The position numbers were made by a program, and so were the translations under genes. From Leptidea sinapis (lineage: Eukaryota > Arthropoda > Insecta > Lepidoptera > Pieridae), in the NCBI RefSeq assembly GCF_905404315.1, contig NC_066312.1:19703001-19767000 (forward strand): a stretch of 64,000 bases of DNA, in the 5' to 3' direction. This document shows positions 23,601 to 35,800 of the stretch, one piece after another. Under the pieces are notes generated by a model. That model worked only from the letters and a program-made list of their open reading frames with translations. It was not told where the DNA came from and searched no databases. Numbering within the stretch: the first letter of the stretch is position 1; each line of letters opens with the position of its first letter.

Positions 23601-26600
23601 AATTTTCTGGGTTTACCAGTAGCATTAATTGAGCACTAATTAGTAACTCCTTTCAATTTCACCAATACCGATTTTAAAGTCATCTTTCAGCTCTATGATT
23701 GCTCGTATCGTTATGTCAGCAGTTATCTATACTTAAAAACTGAAAAATTTTTTTTTTGAAAAATCTGTTTGCTTGTACAGGCAGCACTAATTGAGCACTA
23801 AATTATTAGCTGATGTGCCTCTCGCTCCAACTGTATCATAACGCGGTCACGAATGGTACACTGGTAGCTTAATGAAGAGTTTGCAGTGTTCTCATTTTTA
23901 GTCCCCCTATCACAGCACTAAATGAGCACTAAATTCTGAGATATAAAACGAGTGATTCTGCCGACTTGACCTTTCTAGTCACGAATGGTACACTGCTAGC
24001 TTAATGAAAAGTTAGCAGTGTTCTCATTTTTAGCCCCCCTATCACAGCACCAAATATCTGTTATCAGCACTAAATTAGCACTAAATGAGCACTAAATTCT
24101 GAGATATAAAACGAGTGATTCTGCCGACTTGACCTTTCTAGTCACGAATGGTACACTGCTAGCTTAATGAAAAGTTAGCAGTGTTCTCATTTTTAGCCCC
24201 CCTATCACAGCACCAAATATCTGTTATCAGCACTAAATTAGCACTAAATGAGCACTAAATTTTGAGATATAAAACGAGACATTCTGCCGACTTGACCTTT
24301 CTAGTCACGATGGTACACTGCTAGCTTAATGAAAAGTTAGCAGTGTTCTCATTTTTAGTCCCCTTATCACAGCACCAAATATCTGTTATCAGCACTAAAT
24401 GAGCACTAAATTTTGAGATATAAAACGAGACATTCTGCCGACTAGACCTTTCTAGTCACGATGGTACACTGCTAGCTTAATGAAAAGTTAGCAGTGTTCT
24501 CATTTTTAGTTCCCCTATCACAGCACCAAATATCTGTTATCAGCACTAAATGAGCACTAAATTTTGAGATATAAGACGAGTGATTCTCCCGACTTGACCT
24601 TTCTAGCTTTACAGACGTAGCCCCGCATGTTGTAACTCATTTCTGCCTGAGATAATATTTTTAGTGAAACTTATTAAGATGTGGTATATTGAATTTCGGG
24701 AATTAGGTCACTCGCCGAATCCAACTCGAGTGGGCAGCATACGGGAAGCTCCGTAATATCTTCTCGTCCCAAATACCTGAGTGTCTGAATACGAAGGTTT
24801 TTAACCAGTGTGTGTTGCCTGAGAAACGGTACGCAGACGTGGCCGCTAGCTATGCGCCTTGTTGAAGAAGCTCATGGTCGCTCAGAGGGCAATGGAGAGG
24901 GCTATGCTCGGAGCTTCCCTGCGAGATCAAACGAGGAGATCCGTAAGAGAACAAAAGTCACCGAGATAGCCCAAGATGATCTTAGGGGCAGTAAAGTCTT
25001 CGAATGACGACCACGCACCGGAATACGTAGTGTTAGTAGGCCAATGGACCGACGATCTGGTCAAAATCGCCGGAATAGGTCGGATGAGGGCAGCGAAGGA
25101 CCGATTAACGACCAAAATTAAGTGCTCATTTAGTGCTAATTTAGTGCTGATAACAGATATTTGGTGCTGTGATAGGGGGACTAAAAATCAGAACACTGCT
25201 AACTTTTCATTAAGCTACCAGTGTACCATTCGTGACTAGAAAGGTCAAGTAGGCAGAATCACTCGTTTTATATCTCAAAATTAAGTGCTCATTTAGTGCT
25301 AATTTCGTGCTGATAACAGATATTTGGTGCTGTGATAGGGGGACTAAAAATGAGAACACTGCTAACTCTTCATTAAGCTACCAGTGTACCATTCGTGACC
25401 GCGTTATGATACAGTTGGAGCGAGAGGCACATCAGCTAATAATTTAGTGCTCAATTAGTGCTGCCTGTACAAGCAAACAGATTTTTCAAAAAAAAAATTT
25501 TTCAGTTTTTAAGTATAGATAACTGCTGACATAACGATACGAGCAATCATAGAGCTGAAAGATGACTTTAAAATCGGTATTGGTGAAATTGAAAGGAGTT
25601 ACTAATTAGTGCTCAATTAATGCTACTGGTAAACCCAGAAAATTTTTTAGAAAAATCATTTTTCAACTGCCCGATAAGAAAATCGAAGGTTTTCAATGAA
25701 CGAAAAGATATGGGTATTATTCTCTATTGCAATTATTGAGTTTTCATCAGATCTCAACGTTATAAGGTAACAGAAAACTACCCTGACTCCCCTCGCGATG
25801 TGTGTGTGTGTTTTAAAAAAAAAGAGGAGTTGCACTCGGGGACTGCCGCGGTAAAGCTATTGCATAGCATTTTTTATCAACTTATGCAATTATAATTATT
25901 TATTTATTTTATTTATGCAGTATTTTTTTCCTTTGTTTTTTTTTGTTTGATATTAATTCAAGTTACACTTTTTGAGCGTGGTGACCGATAAGAAAACAAA
26001 TTTTTTTCTTTTATTAAATAAATGAGAAGTTAATATTGTTCAAAATATTTTTATTATCTTACAATACATGTAGGTTATTCAAGAATATTTATCATTTAAA
26101 CTATAGGTTTATGATAATTGAAATAAGAAACATTAGTTTCAGACTTGATATCTAAATATCTGGAAAATACCGTGACAATGGTGGTCCCATATTTTGTTGT
26201 CGACAGTTGTGGTTCATTCAATGGGAAACGAGTGCCATCTTGTGTTAAAATATATAACTACGATAAATAAATTTACCAGTTTCTTTACACTTTTTTGGAT
26301 CACGTAGTGTATCCAAAAAAAAAAAGAAGAAGGGCCGAAAATACTTGGTGCAAATGGTTATAAATTTCCACTAATGTTGGCTGGCGATTTCAACATCAAC
26401 TTCGCTGAATAAAAATCAGAGCGATTGACAACTTTTCTTTCGAAAATATTGAATTTGAAATGAATCCACAACAAAATATGGGACCACAATTGACATGGTA
26501 TTTTCCAGATATTTAGATATCAAGTCTGAAACTAATGTTTCTTATTTCAGTTATCATAAACCTATAGTTTAAATGATAAATATTCTTGAATAACCTATAT

Positions 26601-26851
26601 GTATTGTAAGATAATAAAAATATTTTGAACAATATTAACTTCTTATTTATTTAATAAAAGAAAAAAAATTGTTTTTTTATCGGTCACCACGCTCAAAAAT
26701 TGTAACTTGAATTAATATCAAATAAAAAAAAAAAAAGGAAAAAAATACTGCATAAATAAAATAAATAAATAATTATAATTGCATAAGTTGATAAAAAATG
26801 CTATGCAATAGCTTTACCGCGGCAGTCCCCGAGTGCAACTCCTCTTTTTTT

Positions 26852-26895
<44 letters not shown>

Positions 26896-29800
26896 CGGCT
26901 ACACCGCGAGGGGAGTCAGGGTAGTTTTGTGTTACCTTATAACGTTGAGATCTGATGAAAACTCAATATTTGCAATAGAGAATAATACCCACAACTTTTC
27001 GATTATTGAAAACCTTCGATTTTTTAACGGGCAGTTGAAAAATGATTTTTCTTAAATTTTTTCTGGGTTTACCAGTAGCATTAATTGAGCACTAATTAGT
27101 AACTCCTTTCAATTTTACCAATACCGATTTTAAAGTCATCTTTCAGCTCTATGATTGCTCGTATCGTTATGTCAGCAGTTATCTATACTTAAAAACTGAA
27201 TTTTTTTTTTTGAAAAATCTGTTTGAAAAAAACAAAGGAAAAAAATACTGCATAAATAAAATAAAAAAATAATTATAATTGCATAAGTTGATAAAAAATG
27301 CTATGCAATAGCTTTACCGCGGCAGTCCCCGAGTGCAACTCCTCTTTTTTTTTAAAACACACACACACATCGCGAGGGGAGTCAGGGTAGTTTTGTGTTA
27401 CCTTATAACGTTGAGATCTGATGAAAACTCAATATTTGCAATAGAGAATAATACCCACAACTTTTCGATTATTGAAAACCTTCGATTTTTTAACGGGCAG
27501 TTGAAAAATGATTTTTCTAAAATTTTTTCTGGGTTTACCAGTAGCATTAATTGAGCACTAATTAGTAACTCCTTTCAATTTTACCAATACCGATTTTAAA
27601 GTCATCTTTCAGCTCTATGATTGCTCGTATCGTTATGTCAGCAGTTATCTATACTTAAAAACTGAATTTTTTTTTTTTGAAAAATCTGTTTGCTTGTACA
27701 GGCAGCACTAATTGAGCACTAAATTATTAGCTGATGTGCCTCTCGCTCCAACTGTATCATAACGCGGTCACGAATGGTACACTGGTAGCTTAATGAAGAG
27801 TTTGCAGTGTTCTCATTTTTAGTCCCCCTATCACAGCATTAAATGAGCACTAAATTCTGAGATATAAAACGAGTGATTCTGCCGACTTGACCTTTCTAGT
27901 CACGAATGGTACACTGCTAGCTTAATGAAAAGTTAGCAGTGTTCTCATTTTTAGCCCCCCTATCACAGCACCAAATATCTGTTATCAGCACTAAATTAGC
28001 ACTAAATGAGCACTAAATTCTGAGATATAAAACGAGTGATTCTGCCGACTTGACCTTTCTAGTCACGAATGGTACACTGCTAGCTTAATGAAAAGTTAGC
28101 AGTGTTCTCATTTTTAGCCCCCCTATCACAGCACCAAATATCTGTTATCAGCACTAAATTAGCACTAAATGAGCACTAAATTTTGAGATATAAAACGAGA
28201 CATTCTGCCGACTTGACCTTTCTAGTCACGATGGTACACTGCTAGCTTAATGAAAAGTTAGCAGTGTTCTCATTTTTAGTCCCCTTATCACAGCACCAAA
28301 TATCTGTTATCAGCACTAAATGAGCACTAAATTTTGAGATATAAAACGAGACATTCTGCCGACTAGACCTTTCTAGTCACGATGGTACACTGCTAGCTTA
28401 ATGAAAAGTTAGCAGTGTTCTCATTTTTAGTTCCCCTATCACAGCACCAAATATCTGTTATCAGCACTAAATGAGCACTAAATTTTGAGATATAAGACGA
28501 GTGATTCTCCCGACTTGACCTTTCTAGCTTTACAGACGTAGCCCCGCATGTTTTAACCCACTCATTTCTGCCTGAGATAATATTTTTAGTGAAACTTATT
28601 AAGATGTGGTATATTGAATTTCGGGAATTAGGTCACTCGCCGAATCCAACTCGAGTGGGCAGCATACGGGAAGCTCCGTAATATCTTCTCGTCCCAAATA
28701 CCTGAGTGTCTGAATACGAAGGTTTTTAACCAGTGTGTGTTGCCTGAGAAACGGTACGCAGACGTGGCCGCTAGCTATGCGCCTTGTTGAAGAAGCTCAT
28801 GGTCGCTCAGAGGGCAATGGAGAGGGCTATGCTCGGAGCTTCCCTGCGAGATCAAACGAGGAGATCCGTAAGAGAACAAAAGTCACCGAGATAGCCCAAG
28901 ATGATCTTAGGGGCAGTAAAGTCTTCGAATGACGACCACGCACCGGAATACGTAGTGTTAGTAGGCCAATGGACCGACGATCTGGTCAAAATCGCCGGAA
29001 TAGGTCGGATGAGGGCAGCGAAGGACCGATTAACGACCAAAATTAAGTGCTCATTTAGTGCTAATTTAGTGCTGATAACAGATATTTGGTGCTGTGATAG
29101 GGGGACTAAAAATCAGAACACTGCTAACTTTTCATTAAGCTACCAGTGTACCATTCGTGACTAGAAAGGTCAAGTAGGCAGAATCACTCGTTTTATATCT
29201 CAAAATTAAGTGCTCATTTAGTGCTAATTTCGTGCTGATAACAGATATTTGGTGCTGTGATAGGGGGACTAAAAATGAGAACACTGCTAACTCTTCATTA
29301 AGCTACCAGTGTACCATTCGTGACCGCGTTATGATACAGTTGGAGCGAGAGGCACATCAGCTAATAATTTAGTGCTCAATTAGTGCTGCCTGTACAAGCA
29401 AACAGATTTTTCAAAAAAAAAATTTTTCAGTTTTTAAGTATAGATAACTGCTGACATAACGATACGAGCAATCATAGAGCTGAAAGATGACTTTAAAATC
29501 GGTATTGGTGAAATTGAAAGGAGTTACTAATTAGTGCTCAATTAATGCTACTGGTAAACCCAGAAAATTTTTTAGAAAAATCATTTTTCAACTGCCCGAT
29601 AAGAAAATCGAAGGTTTTCAATGAACGAAAAGATATGGGTATTATTCTCTATTGCAATTATTGAGTTTTCATCAGATCTCAACGTTATAAGGTAACAGAA
29701 AACTACCCTGACTCCCCTCGCGATGTGTGTGTGTGTTTTAAAAAAAAAGAGGAGTTGCACTCGGGGACTGCCGCGGTAAAGCTATTGCATAGCATTTTTT

Positions 29801-32800
29801 ATCAACTTATGCAATTATAATTATTTATTTATTTTATTTATGCAGTATTTTTTTCCTTTGTTTTTTTTTGTTTGATATTAATTCAAGTTACACTTTTTGA
29901 GCGTGGTGACCGATAAGAAAACAAATTTTTTTCTTTTATTAAATAAATGAGAAGTTAATATTGTTCAAAATATTTTTATTATCTTACAATACATGTAGGT
30001 TATTCAAGAATATTTATCATTTAAACTATAGGTTTATGATAATTGAAATAAGAAACATTAGTTTCAGACTTGATATCTAAATATCTGGAAAATACCGTGA
30101 CAATGGTGGTCCCATATTTTGTTGTCGACAGTTGTGGTTCATTCAATGGGAAACGAGTGCCATCTTGTGTTAAAATATATAACTACGATAAATAAATTTA
30201 CCAGTTTCTTTACACTTTTTTGGATCACGTAGTGTATCCAAAAAAAAAAAAGAAGAAGGGCCGAAAATACTTGGTGCAAATGGTTATAAATTTCCACTAA
30301 TGTTGGCTGGCGATTTCAACATCAACTTCGCTGAATAAAAATCAGAGCGATTGACAACTTTTCTTTCGAAAATATTGAATTTGAAATGAATCCACAACAA
30401 AATATGGGACCACAATTGACATGGTATTTTCCAGATATTTAGATATCAAGTCTGAAACTAATGTTTCTTATTTCAGTTATCATAAACCTATAGTTTAAAT
30501 GATAAATATTCTTGAATAACCTATATGTATTGTAAGATAATAAAAATATTTTGAACAATATTAACTTCTTATTTATTTAATAAAAGAAAAAAAATTGTTT
30601 TTTATCGGTCACCACGCTCAAAAATTGTAACTTGAATTAATATCAAATAAAAAAAAAAAGGAAAAAAATACTGCATAAATAAAATAAATAAATAATTATA
30701 ATTGCATAAGTTGATAAAAAATGCTATGCAATAGCTTTACCGCGGCAGTCCCCGAGTGCAACTCCTCTTTTTTTTAACACACACACACACACACACAGCG
30801 GCTACACCGCGAGGGGAGTCAGGGTAGTTTTGTGTTACCTTATAACGTTGAGATCTGATGAAAACTCAATATTTGCAATAGAGAATAATACCCACAACTT
30901 TTCGATTATTGAAAACCTTCGATTTTTTAACGGGCAGTTGAAAAATGATTTTTCTTAAATTTTTTCTGGGTTTACCAGTAGCATTAATTGAGCACTAATT
31001 AGTAACTCCTTTCAATTTTACCAATACCGATTTTAAAGTCATCTTTCAGCTCTATGATTGCTCGTATCGTTATGTCAGCAGTTATCTATACTTAAAAACT
31101 GAATTTTTTTTTTTGAAAAATCTGTTTGAAAAAAACAAAGGAAAAAAATACTGCATAAATAAAATAAATAAATAATTATAATTGCATAAGTTGATAAAAA
31201 ATGCTATGCAATAGCTTTACCGCGGCAGTCCCCGAGTGCAACTCCTCTTTTTTTTTAAAACACACACACATCGCGAGGGGAGTCAGGGTAGTTTTGTGTT
31301 ACCTTATAACGTTGAGATCTGATGAAAACTCAATATTTGCAATAGAGAATAATACCCACAACTTTTCGATTATTGAAAACCTTCGATTTTTTAACGGGCA
31401 GTTGAAAAATGATTTATCTAAAATTTTTTCTGGGTTTTACCAGTAGCATTAATTGAGCACTAATTAGTAACTCCTTTCAATTTTACCAATACCGATTTTA
31501 AAGTCATCTTTCAGCTCTATGATTGCTCGTATCGTTATGTCAGCAGTTATCTATACTTAAAAACTGATTTTTTTTTTTTTGAAAAATCTGTTTGCTTGTA
31601 CAGGCAGCACTAATTGAGCACTAAATTATTAGCTGATGTGCCTCTCGCTCCAACTGTATCATAACGCGGTCACGAATGGTACACTGGTAGCTTAATGAAG
31701 AGTTTGCAGTGTTCTCATTTTTAGTCCCCCTATCACAGCACTAAATGAGCACTAAATTCTGAGATATAAAACGAGTGATTCTGCCGACTTGACCTTTCTA
31801 GTCACGAATGGTACACTGCTAGCTTAATGAAAAGTTAGCAGTGTTCTCATTTTTAGCCCCCCTATCACAGCACCAAATATCTGTTATCAGCACTAAATTA
31901 GCACTAAATGAGCACTAAATTCTGAGATATAAAACGAGTGATTCTGCCGACTTGACCTTTCTAGTCACGAATGGTACACTGCTAGCTTAATGAAAAGTTA
32001 GCAGTGTTCTCATTTTTAGCCCCCCTATCACAGCACCAAATATCTGTTATCAGCACTAAATTAGCACTAAATGAGCACTAAATTTTGAGATATAAAACGA
32101 GACATTCTGCCGACTTGACCTTTCTAGTCACGATGGTACACTGCTAGCTTAATGAAAAGTTAGCAGTGTTCTCATTTTTAGTCCCCTTATCACAGCACCA
32201 AATATCTGTTATCAGCACTAAATGAGCACTAAATTTTGAGATATAAAACGAGACATTCTGCCGACTAGACCTTTCTAGTCACGATGGTACACTGCTAGCT
32301 TAATGAAAAGTTAGCAGTGTTCTCATTTTTAGTTCCCCTATCACAGCACCAAATATCTGTTATCAGCACTAAATGAGCACTAAATTTTGAGATATAAGAC
32401 GAGTGATTCTCCCGACTTGACCTTTCTAGCTTTACAGACGTAGCCCCGCATGTTTTAACCCACTCATTTCTGCCTGAGATAATATTTTTAGTGAAACTTA
32501 TTAAGATGTGGTATATTGAATTTCGGGAATTAGGTCACTCGCCGAATCCAACTCGAGTGGGCAGCATACGGGAAGCTCCGTAATATCTTCTCGTCCCAAA
32601 TACCTGAGTGTCTGAATACGAAGGTTTTTAACCAGTGTGTGTTGCCTGAGAAACGGTACGCAGACGTGGCCGCTAGCTATGCGCCTTGTTGAAGAAGCTC
32701 ATGGTCGCTCAGAGGGCAATGGAGAGGGCTATGCTCGGAGCTTCCCTGCGAGATCAAACGAGGAGATCCGTAAGAGAACAAAAGTCACCGAGATAGCCCA

Positions 32801-35800
32801 AGATGATCTTAGGGGCAGTAAAGTCTTCGAATGACGACCACGCACCGGAATACGTAGTGTTAGTAGGCCAATGGACCGACGATCTGGTCAAAATCGCCGG
32901 AATAGGTCGGATGAGGGCAGCGAAGGACCGATCATCGTGACGATCTTTGGCGGAGGCCTTTGTATAGCAGTAAACGTCTTTATTTTTAGGAAAATAAATA
33001 AGGATTGCAATTTGCAGTACACATTTGACGTTATCATTTAAATTTAAAACAACAAAAATTCGCGTATCGTATTTTTGCAATCATTTTAGGACATATTTTA
33101 AACAACTAAACTGAAGAATAGCCTATTAGATTTTTTTTGTGATAGTACTACTATTAGGATGTTGATTATCTGCTATAAATATCAATAGATAAATGAAAAA
33201 GAGTTAACGGAATTCAAAAGTATGTGGCCTTGAATCGTCCAAGAAAAACACCGCGTCGAAGGGTTGCAGCCTCATTCGGATATGTTTAGTTAAGTGCGTC
33301 ATAGAAACACTAAAAGTTTTAAATGTATAATATTACAAAAGTGAATTATTGAAAGATTCTTATGTGAAGCGTTAAGTCCAAAAATTCCTATTTTTAGATG
33401 AAAATTTATAAATTATAACACAATACATAAAAATACGTCATACATGTTGCTTACCTCTGAGCTAGATTTAATCTGTGGTAGTACAGACACTGGTACTTCA
33501 AAAAATTTCAACAAAAGAGGATCCCAATTTAGAGTTTCTATATTCATTAGCATTGTTCTTGATGCATTCGTAACATCTGTTATGTGTTTGCCTCCATTTA
33601 CACCACCTGTAGGTAAATTTTAAATTTTAAGAAGGTCACGTTGAACGTTGAATTTTTGCGAGTCATGGAATTCGATAGGTACCTACCTACCTACCGGCTG
33701 GCATAAAATAATCTCGAACTTGACATATCTAGATGATTTGTAAACAACTTATTTATCTAAATATATAAAAATTTCGTGTCACGTTGTTTCCCGTGATGAA
33801 CTCCGAAACTACTGAACCGATTTTAATCAAATTTGCACACTGTGCAGTTCTTAAGCCAACTTGAAAGATAGGATTTATTTCGATTCTTGACCCGTTATAT
33901 TATTTTATTTCAAACTTTATTTCAATATGTATAATTGTCTGAGAAAAATTTTTGAGCAAAAGTTTTCCAATCTGCAATTTTGTGAAATCATTATATGCAT
34001 TTTTTGTTTTGGTAAAGAAAAGTGACCCGGTCATCAGCTACTTACATTGTAAGTATAACTTGTCAGTTGTTTATTGTAACACTGTTCGAGAGTATAATCG
34101 TTCCAAGGTATGAATATATTGGCACTTGGTTGATGACGTCATGAATCAGTAACTGAGAGATACAGTGAACAATCAGGGCGATACTGGCGATAGCTATACC
34201 AAGCGATACACATACTAACGGCCGTTTTTAATAACCTATCTATCCTTAGTTTAACTTACTAGACGTAGACAAATCTATCCTTTTACGCTTACTTCCATTT
34301 CAATAACCAATTGACAGATAGCATTGGACTATAACTATATTGGACATAACTATGGATAGATAAGATCTTGTCGTTAAACGGTGACAGCAATGTATCCTTA
34401 AGTTAAACTAAGGATAGATAGGTTATTGAAAACGGCCGTAAGTTGTGATTGGTGGTCAATAAGTAAAAGTGTGTAACGTGTTATAGATACCCATTACAAG
34501 TCACCTATTAATAACTGCTGTATTCTAGTGTTTTGCGAACCCTGTAGTCCTGACACTTAACAATATTATTGAAGAATTCAACCTATGTTGTTGTTCAGAT
34601 CAGGATCATTAAGAGAAAAATTAAAATAACTAAACATTCCAACTGCTGCATTTCAATATATTCTTGGTAATAAGCGCATTAACCAATTTACTAGAAACTG
34701 CCACATTCATAATGTTAACATGCGGAACAAACATAAACTTGTACTGCCTACTACTCGGTTATGGCGAAGAGTAAGCAGAAAACACGCATACAAGGTATTT
34801 TTAGACAAGATTTGTGGTGAAAATATAGCATTTGGAGCTATAAACACTACTTTATTCTGTTACACATACCCATAAGTCTTACTTATAGGTTGCTAATGCT
34901 TGCTGTTAATTAAACTTCACACTCCATAGCTATTATGAATTACCAGTTTTGTTTGCAGTTAAACAAGTTTTTTCTCGGCATGATGCATTTCTTTAGTATA
35001 CTGCTCTCATAAAAGTTGTTCTTATAGCTTTTACTTTAATGTGTTAGTACAATAATTAAGATTAGTAATCAATAATGAGGATTGTAAGCAATTTAACTTT
35101 TTGCGCCTGTTAAAATGTTAAATTTTTGACGCAACAAACTCATATCGCTCAAGGTCGCCGGCATTTAGCGTCGCCTTAAGTCAACTTAGAAAGTATTTTA
35201 TTGGGGGATGTATATGCTTTCAAAACAATCATGTTTTGAAAGCATATACGGGGATCACCCCGACGTACATAATACATGTGTTACGAAATTCAAAAGAATT
35301 ATAAAAAAACGTTTGTGTGGTAAAGGTTACTACTTATAACATAAATGATTTTCTTAATGGTAACACTGTCTGGGAATCGAGAGAATTCCCTGAGGTTTTT
35401 AAATTATAAATTTTATTGTACGATATTCTATATATTGTAACAAGGTTTAAAAAGGCCCGCTGAGTTTTTTATCAGGTCGGAGGCAGACTATTTTGGATGG
35501 GTGGTAGTTTTTGACGACCATGATTGCAAATCCTAAAAATTTTTTAATAATTCTATTTTAATTTGTTCTAAGGAGATGAACCATATTAAAATTAACTTTG
35601 TATTTGTATGAAAAGAACTACTGAATAGTTAATGTGGTACTAAAATCAAGTAAGTACTTTAAGCAAAATATTTAAACACTAACTTTCATGCAGCACAGTA
35701 TTTAAAAACTAATTTTCATGCAGCACCAACACCTACTAATGCTTTACAAACAACAGGCATACCCAAAATTTAGTCCAAGGAATTATAAGATTATTGGATA

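Larger units (their letters stand above)
20674..24616. mobile_element. Foldback-like transposon with 9-bp target duplication (unit A)
   Basis: A 3.9-kb palindromic element inside glycerol kinase intron 4. Outer termini acgtctgtaaagcta / tagctttacagacgt are inverted copies, and agccccgca occurs directly outside both (20665-20673 and 24617-24625). Left arm (20674 to about 22755): eight tandem monomers of 150-163 bp, then about 800 bp of unique sequence. Right arm (about 23015-24616): the inverse, with five monomers. Spacer about 260 bp. Long inverted arms of tandem repeats plus a 9-bp target duplication match the Drosophila foldback pattern, whose NOF partner belongs to the MULE group. No transposase was seen, so the class is inferred. 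Confidence 0.8.
25114..29038. repeat. Tandem unit B of the foldback/RTE amplicon
   Basis: A 3.9-kb near-copy of 21679-25105 holding the end of the left monomer array, the palindrome core, the inverted array and the RTE fragment. It is about 500 bp longer because of an internal duplication (26736-27226 and 27236-27690) and carries a 41-base AC microsatellite at 26854-26894. Confidence 0.95.

Noticed and set aside
24976..25239. 87-codon open frame repeated in units A and B
   Set aside because: It crosses the duplication junction from a dead RTE fragment into foldback monomer; its exact repetition reflects DNA amplification, not selection.
21679..32932. Pure assembly duplication explaining the three units
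   Set aside because: Not excluded, but units differ in microsatellite length, inner duplication and point changes, and share an 8-base filler; a simple assembly copy would be identical.
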